The notes under the pieces were generated by a model, which had not been told where the DNA came from, made no database searches, and saw only the letters and a program-made list of their open reading frames with translations. From Renibacterium salmoninarum ATCC 33209 (GTDB lineage Bacteria > Actinomycetota > Actinomycetes > Actinomycetales > Micrococcaceae), in the NCBI RefSeq assembly GCF_000018885.1, contig NC_010168.1, forward strand, positions 992,001-1,056,000: 64,000 nt of DNA, given 5' to 3'. This document shows, piece after piece, positions 27,437-36,935 of the stretch (its first letter is position 1; every line of letters starts with the position of its first letter). The position numbers and the translations under genes were made by a program.

Positions 27437-27717
27437 GAGCGTGTACTTCCTTTAAGGTGCCATCTCAGGCTCGACGTCGGCCGCCCGATTGGGCGGTGGA
27501 CGGAGCCAAGGTGGTTGGCACAGCCAGTGGAAGCCGATCGCGGATTTGCGTGTGACGCCGAGAGATTCAGCGCCACTGGAAAGATCGCGGCGATAAGTGG
27601 AGCGATCGTGAAAAGTCATTGCAGGAACGACCGGGCATCCTTTTATACCGAATCAGTCTATCTGATCTAACGGGAATCGCTGGCGAGGTGGATTTAGCCG
27701 CGTCGATCTGCTGTTCC

Positions 27718-27873
27718 TTAACCGCCAATGCCGCCGAACCAAGAGGACACGGTGCTGGCCCAGCCGCTCACGGTAGTCACCACGTTATTGATGCCACTGA
27801 TGATTACGCCAACTGTGCTAGTGATCCAATTCCAGGTGGAACCGATCCATTTGAAGATTTCTTGAAAGTCCAT
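27718..27873 (-). CDS. 51-residue Trp-rich hydrophobic peptide, unknown
   Basis: Too short for standard gene callers. ATG ending at 27873 to TAA at 27718-27720. The product starts MDFQEIFKWIGSTWNWI and ends WFGGIGG; it has five Trp, six Gly after residue 20 and only three charged residues (D2, E5, K8). It reads as an amphipathic/hydrophobic helix without a cleavable signal, the composition of leaderless bacteriocins, phenol-soluble modulins or corynebacterial PorA-type porins. The upstream 70 bases are AT-rich (TATATATTG) as for a promoter, and the ATPase gene ends 51 bases before. The ribosome site is weak. The 281 bases between its stop and the DEAD start contain no other gene seen. Confidence 0.45.
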   Translation of the reverse strand: MDFQEIFKWIGSTWNWITSTVGVIISGINNVVTTVSGWASTVSSWFGGIGG

Positions 27874-27923
27874 ACTCAGCAGTACACATCAATATATACA
27901 AATATCTAAATGTTTATCGAGAC

Positions 27924-29306
27924 TCAAACATAACCGCCCACAATTGCTGCCGCGATTTCTTTATACGCTCGCCGAGTCGCAGGCCGCAGCGCGTCGAGGG
28001 AAATCTGATCGCCATCGGCCACTCCGCGATCATGTGGCACCGCGATCAACTGTTTGCAATGGCCAGCAAGTTCGGCATCAATCGCGTGTTTGTCCACTCG
28101 ACTAGACACCTCGTCTTTGTCCGTGATCACCACGACCGCGTTGCGTGCCAGGGTTTCGTAGCCATGGCTAGAGAGCCATTCGAGCGTGCTGCGCGCCCGC
28201 TTCGCACCGGAGACTGCGTATCCGGCGGCGATAATCAGATTTGTGGCGGTGGGAAGGATGCCAGACATTGCCGCGTGCGATACCCCGGTGCCGCAGTCGG
28301 TCAAAATCACCGAGTAGTACTGAGAAATCAGATTTCGAATGCGCAAATACTCTTCTGCAGTGAGCGAATCTGACAGCGCAGGATCCTGCTCACCGGCGAT
28401 GAGGTGTAGCCGGTTGGCGCGATGCATATAGCGCGAGAGCTCGGTCAAGGTTGTGATTGAGTCAATGTCCCGAATCACATCGCTGATGGTTCGGGAGCCT
28501 TCCGGCTGGTATAGCAATTCGCCCAAGGCGCGTTCGGCGAGATCGCCGGAATCTGGGTTCGCGTCAATTGCGCAGGGCGGGTCTCCTCGGTACTCGGCCA
28601 AGATCATGCCCACCCCGACCGTAGTTGAGGTTTTGCCGATGCCGCCTTTGAGCGAAAGCACGGCAGTGGTGTAGCTGCCCGGCAGCTGACGGGCAATTCG
28701 GCGCTCCAGCTCGGCTTCTTCGCGCTCGCGGACGCTCATGCCTAAATTCACGGCACCGCCACTGAGGGTATACACCGCGCGCCGAATGCCGGTGGCTGGA
28801 CGTTCCTTGGGCGGTTTGACGAACTGCCGTCGAGTCAGAGGCTGCACAGCGTCAGCGATGTCAGTGGTTACCTGGGTCGGCACGGCCTCGGCAGTCGCGG
28901 AGGCTCGAAAAGCTTGCGCCATTGACGCTTCGGCGCGCTGCTGGATTGGCCGATCTCGCAACACAGTTTCGGCCACGTCATCGTCCGGATGTACCGGATA
29001 AGGGTCGAAATTAGGAAGTTGATCGATGGGTGCATTGTTGACAGCAGTAGGTTCAGTGGCGGCTGCGTTAAATGCCGAGTAGGCCTCGCCGCGTTCGTCC
29101 ACGTAGAACCAACTCACATCGCCATTGGTATGGTCGATGCCTTTGGCTAGTAACCGGGTGCCACGTTGGGCGGCTTGGTTTCCGATGTAGGCAATTGCAG
29201 CGGTGTAGGCGTCCTGCTGCCCTTCCGGGCTGATTGAACGGCCAGATACGGCAACCTGGCCATCAAGAAATACTTCGACCAGGATGAACTCGTCTGCACC
29301 TGACAT
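27924..29306 (-). CDS. MinD/ParA-like ATPase of type VII-secretion-associated type
   Basis: 460 residues. About 1-190 is an N-terminal region with ESX-associated look (VEVFLDGQVAVSGRSI; Pro/Ala-rich linker with DNFDPYP). The ATPase domain begins at LSLKGGIGKTSTTVG, the deviant Walker A with signature Lys, and continues with DANPDSGDLAERALGE, DCGTGVSHAAM and ITDKDEVSSRVDK. Such proteins (compare EspI-like and CpaE-like ATPases) occur beside WXG100/ESX genes in actinobacteria. No EccC or other secretion core gene is in the window; a broken WXG100-type gene is 8 kb away. It is followed on the same strand by the 51-residue peptide gene. Confidence 0.7.
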   Translation of the reverse strand: MSGADEFILVEVFLDGQVAVSGRSISPEGQQDAYTAAIAYIGNQAAQRGTRLLAKGIDHTNGDVSWFYVDERGEAYSAFNAAATEPTAVNNAPIDQLPNFDPYPVHPDDDVAETVLRDRPIQQRAEASMAQAFRASATAEAVPTQVTTDIADAVQPLTRRQFVKPPKERPATGIRRAVYTLSGGAVNLGMSVREREEAELERRIARQLPGSYTTAVLSLKGGIGKTSTTVGVGMILAEYRGDPPCAIDANPDSGDLAERALGELLYQPEGSRTISDVIRDIDSITTLTELSRYMHRANRLHLIAGEQDPALSDSLTAEEYLRIRNLISQYYSVILTDCGTGVSHAAMSGILPTATNLIIAAGYAVSGAKRARSTLEWLSSHGYETLARNAVVVITDKDEVSSRVDKHAIDAELAGHCKQLIAVPHDRGVADGDQISLDALRPATRRAYKEIAAAIVGGYV

Positions 29307-29342
29307 TTATTGCTCCCATCGATGGATCATGGCTGGCTCAGT

Positions 29343-30818
29343 TTATCCAGCGGAGTTCGTTTTAGCAGGTGAAACCGTGAAGAGCACTTTTCGGCTGTGG
29401 ATATCTGCTCTGAGCAAGCGCACCGTAACCTCGGTGCCGGGGGCCAAATCACCTTCGCAAGGGGCGTTGACTGCGGGTTCCCGGAGCTGAACAGCGCAGC
29501 GGGTGTCGCCGTTTTTCTCGCCACCGGATTTGCGCGCGCCTGCAACCACTACGGCGTCGAAATCTTGACCAACTCGGGTACTCAAGAGCGCCGCTTCAAT
29601 CGTGTCGAGGGCAGCACGCTCGACCTTCCCCGCCAGCTGATCCGAGGCAGCCATCAGAGCAGGCAAGCTGGGCAGCGCTTCACGAGCCCATTGCGGCGCC
29701 GGCTGATTGTTGCTGAGCGCATCGCAAATTGTCAGGACGAAGCGATCAACCAGCCTGCGCAGGGGAGCGGTGGTGTGCGCATAAGGCGCAGCTACCGCCG
29801 CCTGGCCGGGGTTTGGCGGCAGCTCGCCGTCGAAATTGGTGTAGCCGGCACCGCGGAAAAGCGACGTGGCATCGTGTAATAGCGCCAGCTGCTTAGGGTC
29901 AGCTGCATCAAGTGAGCGCAGAAACTCGCCGTAAGCGAGCTCCGCAGGCCAGGGTTTACCCAGCGCCACCGCTTGATGGCGAAACTTAGCGATCGCAGCC
30001 GGGTCCGGGGCCGGCATAGTGCGTAAGATGCCGATCTTGCCATCGAGCATTATTCGCGCAGCAGCCATGCCCGTCAGCAGCGAGATCTGCGCATTCCAAT
30101 CTTCAATCGCTAGATTCGGCCGGAAGATCAGGCTGTATTCGCCGTTTTCATGAACTATTTCCTGCTGGGGAGAATTCAAACTTGCGCCACCGCGCTCGCG
30201 TTCAAGTTGAATCCGTTTAAGCCCGATTTCTTCGAGAAGTTTGAGAGTTTCCAGATAAGCCGATTCAGTCTGGGCGGTTAGCTCATCTTGGGCTTGCTGA
30301 TATCCAAGCTTTGCGATCGAAGAAATAACAGCCCGTCCGACGACGGCGCTCACGGTCTTGCCAGAGGCGTCCAGCACAATTTGCCAGACGAAAGCGCCGC
30401 GACGTTGTTGCGCTAAAAGGCTCGCGGCGGCTTCGCTGAGCTTAGTCGGATGCAAGGGCACCACTTGGTCTGGTAGATAGATCGTTTGCCCGCGCTTGCG
30501 GGTTTCGGCATCTAAAGTCCCGCCAGCGGGCACAAACGCCGGAACGTCAGCGATCGCATAGTAGACCCGATAACCTTGACCTTCGCGGCACAAGAACATC
30601 GCTTGGTCCAGATCCATCGAACTGGGTGGATCAATCGTGATGAAGCCCAGCTGGCTCAAATCCGCCGTTGGAGCGTCATAGTCTTTGATCGATTGCTCGA
30701 GCTCAGCCATCACCTCCGGGCTAAAGTCTTGAGGCAGTTCGAACTCAAGCCGAAGGGCTGCCAGGGCTTCGCTTAAGCTCTGGTCACTGTCACGCACAAA
30801 GATGTGGGAATGAGGCAC
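29343..30818 (-). CDS. RNB-domain exoribonuclease (RNase II family)
   Basis: 491 residues, a 3'-5' exoribonuclease. The RNB catalytic centre is TIDPPSSMDLDQAMFL near residue 62, with the conserved Asp cluster, and GGASLNSPQQE and YAHTTAPLRRLVDRF are the later RNB motifs. A C-terminal S1-like beta domain follows (CEGDLAPGTEVTVRLL). The N-terminal cold-shock domains of E. coli RNase II are missing, as in the short actinobacterial form. It is the gene after the MinD-like ATPase in reading order. Confidence 0.85.
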   Translation of the reverse strand: MPHSHIFVRDSDQSLSEALAALRLEFELPQDFSPEVMAELEQSIKDYDAPTADLSQLGFITIDPPSSMDLDQAMFLCREGQGYRVYYAIADVPAFVPAGGTLDAETRKRGQTIYLPDQVVPLHPTKLSEAAASLLAQQRRGAFVWQIVLDASGKTVSAVVGRAVISSIAKLGYQQAQDELTAQTESAYLETLKLLEEIGLKRIQLERERGGASLNSPQQEIVHENGEYSLIFRPNLAIEDWNAQISLLTGMAAARIMLDGKIGILRTMPAPDPAAIAKFRHQAVALGKPWPAELAYGEFLRSLDAADPKQLALLHDATSLFRGAGYTNFDGELPPNPGQAAVAAPYAHTTAPLRRLVDRFVLTICDALSNNQPAPQWAREALPSLPALMAASDQLAGKVERAALDTIEAALLSTRVGQDFDAVVVAGARKSGGEKNGDTRCAVQLREPAVNAPCEGDLAPGTEVTVRLLRADIHSRKVLFTVSPAKTNSAG

Positions 30819-30876
30819 AGGCTCAGCCTAGCGTCTCGGTCCAGAGGTATGTCCATTGTGATTTAGTCTTGCAAGC

Positions 30877-31500
30877 ATGACTGATCGGTTTATTGTTGGC
30901 TTGCTCGGCGCAATGGCCTATGGCGAGCTTTCTGCTTTTGAGCGCTTGTCTTCAGATGCCAGATTTTCGCCAACGCTGCAAGATCGTGCCGCGCTCGGTC
31001 GCATTGCCGTGCTGGAGTTTGGGCACTTTGAATCGGTTTCTGATGCGCTAATTGAGCTTGGCGAGGATGTTGAGTCTGCAATGCTGCCGTTTCAGAGCTC
31101 GGTTGATTCCTTCCACGAACGAACCCGGCCTGCCGATTGGTACGAGTCAATGATGAAGGCTTATGTCATCGACTCGGTCTCCGCAGACTTCTATCAAGCT
31201 ATTGCGAAATTCCTTGACCCGGCGACAAACAGTCTGATCGAGCGAATCATGGCGGCAGATGACACGTCATCGGTTCTACAACGCCGACTTCGCAGCATGC
31301 TTGACGACGATCCGCGGCTGGCTTCACGACTGGCGCTTTGGGGGCGACGTTTAGTTGGCGAAGCACTGACACAAGTACAAAGAATCAGCCAAGAAAACGG
31401 ATTCATACCAGGGATCAGCACAGCTGAGCGGCAACAGCTGCTGGCCGGATTGAGCAGAAATCACTCTCGCCGCATGAGTCAGTTGGGGCTTACCGCGTAA
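30877..31500 (+). CDS. ferritin-like-fold protein (MiaE-like)
   Basis: 207 residues, mostly helical. Paired Glu/His residues of the diiron type are seen (LEFGHFESV and GELSAFERL) with an E/H pattern resembling tRNA-hydroxylase MiaE and other ferritin-like proteins. The product is likely a metal-binding helical bundle; whether it hydroxylates tRNA is unknown. Divergent from the RNB gene and convergent with thiE. Confidence 0.55.
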   Translation: MTDRFIVGLLGAMAYGELSAFERLSSDARFSPTLQDRAALGRIAVLEFGHFESVSDALIELGEDVESAMLPFQSSVDSFHERTRPADWYESMMKAYVIDSVSADFYQAIAKFLDPATNSLIERIMAADDTSSVLQRRLRSMLDDDPRLASRLALWGRRLVGEALTQVQRISQENGFIPGISTAERQQLLAGLSRNHSRRMSQLGLTA

Positions 31501-31534
31501 ATATCTTTACCGGGATGTCGCGTCGCGAGCCAGT

Positions 31535-32199
31535 TCAGAGCTGAGGCAGCTCAGCTTTGAGCGCAGTGGCCGCGGCCGCCGGGTCGGTAGCTTCAGTGAT
31601 CGCCCGAACCACCACAACGCGTTGCGCGCCAGCAGCCACTACTTCAGCGATATTGCTCAAATCGATGCCGCCAATACCGAACCACGGTTTACTCGCCTGC
31701 AGCGTCGCGGCATAGCGCACTAAGGCCAGGCCCACCGCGGCTCGGCCGGGTTTCGTGGGCCAGGCCCACCGCGGCTCGGCCGGGTTTCGTGGGCGTTGGC
31801 CCACAGTGGCCCAACGCAGAAATAGTCGACGCCGGGATTCGCTGCCGCTGCCGAAGCCTGCGCGGGTGAATGGCTAGACAGTCCGGCGCTAACGTTGGGT
31901 AACAGCGCGCGCATCGCCGGAACTGGCAGATCCTTTTTACCAATATGGAAGACCGGTGCTTGGCTCAACTGGGCAATGTCTGCGCGATCATTGACTGCCC
32001 AGAGCTTGCCGTGCTGTTCTGCAACGCTGCGCAGCACGCTCAGCAGTTCCAATTCTTTGGCGGCCTCAAGGCGCTTGTCTCGGAGCTGAATAATATCCAC
32101 ACCACCGCTGAATGCCGAGTCAAGGAAATCCTCGAAATAACCTTCGCGCTCGCGGGCCTCGGTGCATAAATAGAGCTGAGCTGTCTGCAAATTCGTCAC
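31535..32199 (-). pseudogene. thiE: thiamine-phosphate synthase ThiE, broken by an insertion and a tandem duplication
   Basis: ThiE couples the pyrimidine and thiazole moieties. The N-terminal two thirds read from GTG 32199 ([38 protein letters not shown]) and the C-terminal third in another frame ([27 protein letters not shown]). Between them, GCC ACG has become GCC AACG (extra A opposite T 31796-31797), and a 34-base unit is repeated in tandem (31727-31760 and 31761-31794). The net change is +35, so the frames do not rejoin. Translation from the start ends near 31720. Product presumed inactive. Confidence 0.85.
31727..31794. repeat. 34-bp perfect tandem duplication inside thiE
   Basis: Two identical 34-base units (31727-31760, 31761-31794) starting CAGGCCCACCGCGGCTCGGC. 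A clean duplication of an existing coding stretch; 34 is not a multiple of three. Confidence 0.95.
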
Positions 32200-32265
32200 G
32201 AGTTCCAGCCTAGCGGGCGATTCGTGGCTTGCCGGTCAGGGCAATAACTCACTTAGACTAGAGCT

Positions 32266-32370
32266 ACCGCGGGAGCCCATCGTTTGATCAACGGGCTGAG
32301 AGGGTGCAACTGACAATAGCGCCGACCGTCAACGAACCTGAACCGGATCATGCCGGCGTAGGGAAGGGAC
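32266..32370 (+). promoter_or_regulatory. TPP riboswitch (THI element)
   Basis: The segments CGGGAGCCC, GGGCTGAGAGGG, ACCGTC, GAACCTGAACCGGATCATG and GGCGTAGGGAAGGGA occur in the order and spacing of the thiamine-pyrophosphate aptamer. It ends at the ribosome site of thiO and controls the thiO-thiS-thiG genes, with translation expected to fall when TPP is bound. Confidence 0.93.
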
Positions 32371-32376
32371 CAATGA

Positions 32377-33483
32377 ATGCAACACCATGACGTCGTCATA
32401 GTTGGCGGCGGCATCGTCGGGTTAGGCATTGCCTGGCAGGTTCAATGCAGCGGACGTAGTGTGCTGGTGGTTGATCCAGACCCAGCCTCTGGCGCCACCT
32501 TCGCTGCTGCCGGGATGCTGGCGCCGGTCACTGAATTTCACCATCAGGAACGGCCGCTGCAGTCGCTGATGCTTGCGGCGGCGGGATTATGGCCGCAATT
32601 CGTAGCCGGATTAGCAGCCAACATTGGTTATCGAAAAACCGGCACCGTGTTAGTTGGTGTGGATGCCGCAGATAGAGCTGCGCTTTCGGACTGAGTTGCG
32701 GCGCAATCACTAGCAGGCTTGCCGGTGGATCGGCTTTCCTTGGCTGAACTACGCCGCCAAGAGCCGCTACTGGCGGCGCATGTTGGCCCTTTTGGTTACT
32801 TTGCCTCCGGCGATCACCAAGTTGATCCGCGAAAGCTCGCGCAGGCCCTGATCGAAAGACTCGACATTCAGCGCACGGCGGCGGTGGCGGTTGCCCCCGG
32901 CATGGTTCAGCTTGCTGACGGAAACCAGTTCTTTGCCGATGAGGTGATTGTGGCTAATGGGCTTGCTGCGGGCACGTTATTGGGGTTACCGGTGCCGCTT
33001 CCACTGCGACCAGTCCACGGTGATATTTTGCGACTTGGGGTTCCCCAGGCCCTTCGACCGCTTCTGACACACACCGTCCGCGGACTGGTACATGGCTCGG
33101 CGGTGTACTTGGTGCCACGTGATGACGGCACCGTGGTGATCGGTGCGACGCAACGTGAAGATCAACAAACGGGAATCTCAGCAGGTGGTGTCTACCAACT
33201 GCTGCGGGATGCGCAGGCGCTAGTGCCAGCGGTTGCAGAACTAGAACTGCTTGAATCCACCGCTCGAGCGCGCCCCGGTACGCCGGACAATTCGCCGTTG
33301 CTCGGACGAGTCTCAGCCGGATTGATAGTAGCCACTGGAATGTTCCGGCACGCTGTTCTTTTGACTCCCGCGATTGCCAAAATCTGCCTCGAGATCTTGG
33401 CTGGTGCGCCGGATCCGCAATGGGATCAGTTTGCCGCAACACGGTTCAGCACAGAGGGATTATCCACAAAGGAACCACGATGA
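32377..33483 (+). pseudogene. thiO: glycine oxidase ThiO with an in-frame nonsense codon
   Basis: ThiO is an FAD-dependent oxidase making the dehydroglycine used for the thiazole. The N-terminus has IVGGGIVGLGIAWQV and AAAGMLAP, the rest continues in the same frame with FASGDHQVDPRKLA and the C-terminal GLIVATGMFRHAVLLTP. A TGA at 32692-32694 (…AALSD stop VAAQSLAG…) splits the frame; relatives have Trp (TGG) at such a site by my recollection, so a single change would explain it. The stop is early, after residue 105. Confidence 0.8.
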
Positions 33484-33716
33484 GAATCAGCGTCAACGGA
33501 CAGGAATTCCACACGAATTCAACGTCGAACGTTGCCGATTTGGTGTCAGCGCACACCGGTCGCGGACTCTTGACCAATGGGCAACCGGCCGACGGCGGCA
33601 GGCTAGGCATCGCCGTCGTCCGCAATGCGGAACTGGTGCCGCGCTCACAGTGGGCGAGCTTTGCTCTCACCGAAGGCGACCAGCTTGAAATCGTTGCTGC
33701 AGTTCAGGGAGGCTGA
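33480..33716 (+). CDS. thiS: sulfur carrier protein ThiS
   Basis: 78-residue ubiquitin-like sulfur carrier for the thiazole. ATG 33480 overlaps the thiO stop. The C-terminus is VQGG, with the diglycine that forms the thiocarboxylate. Followed by thiG after three bases. Confidence 0.9.
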   Translation: MRISVNGQEFHTNSTSNVADLVSAHTGRGLLTNGQPADGGRLGIAVVRNAELVPRSQWASFALTEGDQLEIVAAVQGG

Positions 33717-34505
<789 letters not shown>

Positions 34506-34524
34506 ACGTTTAGTTGTTGCTCGC

Positions 34525-34830
34525 TTAGCCGCGAAGCAGGATCGCGGTCATCTGCGCGGTGTCAATGTTGCTCCGGCTGCGGCCGACTACCTGCGTCGCA
34601 ATAACCGAAACGATCACACCGACTAGCAGCGAAGCGATCCAAGGAACCCAAATCCAGCCGGAAATGTAGCCTAGTCCTACCGCGACGGTGAGTATCCAAG
34701 TAAGCATCGCACCAATGACGGCAGCAGCCGGAGCCAGTACTGCTCCATACTTTTCATGCCGCTTGTCAGCTGCCCAAACAATCATGCCTAAGCCCACTGA
34801 AATCAGCGCGATGACCACCAGATCTACCAT
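34525..34830 (-). CDS. three-helix membrane protein, unknown
   Basis: 101 residues from ATG 34830, one base after the DUF3107 stop. About three hydrophobic segments (VVIALISVGLGMIVWAA; AVLAPAAAVIGAMLTWILTVAV; GWIWVPWIASLLVGVIVSVIA). A longer in-frame start exists at 34872. Likely cotranscribed with DUF3107. No motif points to a function. Confidence 0.6.
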   Translation of the reverse strand: MVDLVVIALISVGLGMIVWAADKRHEKYGAVLAPAAAVIGAMLTWILTVAVGLGYISGWIWVPWIASLLVGVIVSVIATQVVGRSRSNIDTAQMTAILLRG

Positions 34831-34831
34831 G

Positions 34832-35056
34832 TCAGAGTGATCCGAATCCGACTCGTCGGGCTTCTTCAGCACCGAGCTCTACATAGCCAATGGAACTTCC
34901 GGGCACAATCACGGTGCGTCCCTTGTCGTCCGCTAGGCGGAGTTCCGTGCCAGATTTAATAGCTTCTGAAACCAGCTGCGCAACCGCGTCAGCATCCTGA
35001 TTGGATTCGAAGACGATCTCTCTAGCAACGTTCTGAATACCGATCTTGACTTCCAC
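34832..35056 (-). CDS. DUF3107 family protein (Rv3208A/TB9.4-like)
   Basis: 74 residues from GTG 35056 with AAGGAG eight bases upstream. A small alpha/beta protein of the DUF3107 family (KIGIQNVAREIVFESNQDADAV; FGSL end). Position beside a TetR gene repeats the mycobacterial pair Rv3208/Rv3208A. Function unknown. Confidence 0.8.
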   Translation of the reverse strand: MEVKIGIQNVAREIVFESNQDADAVAQLVSEAIKSGTELRLADDKGRTVIVPGSSIGYVELGAEEARRVGFGSL

Positions 35057-35112
35057 CGCGCATGCTCCTTCTGGGTTTGCTACCGCTTAGTTTCCTAGCT
35101 TAGGCCTTCAGT

Positions 35113-35742
35113 CTAGCTTCCTTCAGCCGTGGGCTCCTTGGGGAATCGGCTGATTCCGCGCCAAGCTAAACGGTAAATCAATTGAACGGCCCGATCCAGC
35201 TCAATTTCGCCGTCGTTTTCAACCCGATACCGGGCACTTACGTTAGACAAACCCGCCAGCGCGCGGGCCAATAAAGTAGCTTCTTTGTCATCTAACGCTG
35301 TGTCATGCACAAAGACGCCCGCGATCGCATTGGCGTACGTTGCGTTGAACAGCTCAATTTTTGCGGCAACTTCAGGATCGTTGACCAGATCATTTTCGAA
35401 GATCAGTCGATGCGCCTGATCGTCCTTGGAGACGAACTCGAAATACGCCTTGATGGTGGCCTGTACTCGATACTTGTTGTCGTCCGTTGAAGCTAGTGCG
35501 GTGAGCATGCGTTTGGTTAGCTCAGCCAATTGTTGATCCAAAAGCGCTAAATACAGATCTCGCTTCGACGGGAAGTGTTGGTAGAGCACCGGTTTTGAAA
35601 CTTGGGCAGCAATCGCGATTTCGTCCATCGCAGCACCATGGAATCCGTGAGCAACAAAGACTTCTTGGGCGGCCAGCAGTAATTGGGCGCGGCGCTCTTC
35701 TCGGGGAAGCCTTGCTGGTCTAGTGCGGATATCTTCGGTCAT
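35113..35742 (-). CDS. TetR-family transcriptional regulator (Rv3208-like)
   Basis: 209 residues. The N-terminal helix-turn-helix is FVAHGFHGAAMDEIAIAAQVSKPVLYQHFPSKRDLYLALL. The ligand-binding C-terminus is not recognisable in detail. Divergent from moeZ. The 14-base site at 35770-35783 lies 28 bases upstream of its start and is repeated before gltA, suggesting autoregulation and control of citrate synthase (inferred). Confidence 0.85.
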   Translation of the reverse strand: MTEDIRTRPARLPREERRAQLLLAAQEVFVAHGFHGAAMDEIAIAAQVSKPVLYQHFPSKRDLYLALLDQQLAELTKRMLTALASTDDNKYRVQATIKAYFEFVSKDDQAHRLIFENDLVNDPEVAAKIELFNATYANAIAGVFVHDTALDDKEATLLARALAGLSNVSARYRVENDGEIELDRAVQLIYRLAWRGISRFPKEPTAEGS

Positions 35743-35769
35743 CGCATCTCCTTAACGTGCTCCGTACAT

Positions 35770-35783
35770 CCTACTGGGCGGTA
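35770..35783. promoter_or_regulatory. candidate TetR operator in the tetR/moeZ intergenic region
   Basis: CCTACTGGGCGGTA, identical to the bases at 2465-2478 before gltA. It sits between the divergent tetR and moeZ starts, where an autoregulated TetR site is expected. Confidence 0.4.
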
Positions 35784-35819
35784 ACATCGCCGTCGCGGAA
35801 ATGCGGATAGATTTGAACC

Positions 35820-36935
35820 ATGTCCTGGCCAACTGATGTGGATCTACCTGTTCTCGTCCAACCTGATGCTGAACTTACCGATTTAGAAATGCACCGCTAT
35901 TCACGGCACCTTTTGCTGCCAGAAGTTGGTGTTCTGGGTCAGCGAAAACTGAAGAACGCCAAAGTTCTGCTGATTGGTGCTGGTGGCTTGGGCTCGCCAG
36001 CAATTGCGTATCTAGCCGCGGCCGGTGTGGGCACTATCGGGATCATTGACGACGACGTCGTCGATGTGAGCAATCTGCAACGCCAAGTTCTGCACAGCAC
36101 TTCTGCGCTAGGCCAAGCAAAGGTTGATTCGGCCGCTGAGCAGGTGGCCGCTCTCAACCCGTTAGTTTCGGTGCAGTCCTATCAGAGCCGATTGACCGCT
36201 CAGAACGCCTTGCAGATTTTTGCCGAGTATGACCTTGTGCTTGATGGTTCAGATAATTTTGCCACCAGATATTTGGTTTCAGATGCCTGCGAAATCTTGG
36301 CTAAACCGCTTGTCTGGGGTTCAATTTTGCGCTTCGACGGCCAAGTCTCGGTATTTTGGGCCGGGCAGGGGCCCACTTATCGGGATATTTTTCCAGAGCC
36401 ACCCGCGCCGGATTCGGTACCGTCCTGTTCAGAGGCTGGCGTTTTCGGCATGCTTTGCGGAGTAATCGGCTCGGTCATGGCCGGGGAAGCGATCAAACTT
36501 ATTACCGGGGCCGGCACGTCACTATTAGGTAAGCTACAGATTTTTGATCAGCTGGAGAGCTCGTGGCGTACGATCACGGTGCGTCCAGATCCGCAGCGCG
36601 CGGCGGTTACTGAGCTCATTGATTACGACGAGTTTTGCGGAGTCTCGATGCCAGAGTCAGTGGCAATCAGGCTTGCGGATCTTGCGCCGAATAGTTATCA
36701 AATGATTGACGTCCGAACTCCGGCGGAAACTGCACTCGCGGTGCTGCCAGGCGCAATTTTGCTGCCGAAGACGCTTCTTGACTCGGGCGACTATTCACTT
36801 TTGCCTGAACGTCCCGACGGCGTTGCTTTGGTGTTGTTTTGCCGGACAGGATTGCGCTCCGCCGTCGCAGCACTTGCCTTGCGTCAGGCAGGTTTCCACT
36901 CCGTTTTCAGCGTGGCTGGCGGTTTGGAACTTTAG
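35820..36935 (+). CDS. moeZ: adenylyltransferase/sulfurtransferase MoeZ (ThiF + rhodanese), short C-terminus
   Basis: 371 residues. The ThiF/E1-like half has GAGGLGSPAIAYLAAAG (nucleotide site), RQVLHST and DGSDNFATRYLVSDAC; it activates the C-terminus of a sulfur carrier. The rhodanese half holds the active-site loop LFCRTGLRS. No CxxC zinc pair is visible in the linker. The protein stops at VAGGLEL, before the usual GGxxxW…D tail, so the end may be trimmed by about 15 residues (inference). Its 3' end touches the frameshifted WXG100-type gene. Confidence 0.75.
   Translation: MSWPTDVDLPVLVQPDAELTDLEMHRYSRHLLLPEVGVLGQRKLKNAKVLLIGAGGLGSPAIAYLAAAGVGTIGIIDDDVVDVSNLQRQVLHSTSALGQAKVDSAAEQVAALNPLVSVQSYQSRLTAQNALQIFAEYDLVLDGSDNFATRYLVSDACEILAKPLVWGSILRFDGQVSVFWAGQGPTYRDIFPEPPAPDSVPSCSEAGVFGMLCGVIGSVMAGEAIKLITGAGTSLLGKLQIFDQLESSWRTITVRPDPQRAAVTELIDYDEFCGVSMPESVAIRLADLAPNSYQMIDVRTPAETALAVLPGAILLPKTLLDSGDYSLLPERPDGVALVLFCRTGLRSAVAALALRQAGFHSVFSVAGGLEL

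Noticed and set aside
27619..27909. Plus-strand frame of 96 residues over the peptide gene
   Set aside because: It is antisense to the 51-residue frame and has no coherent hydrophobic or conserved pattern.
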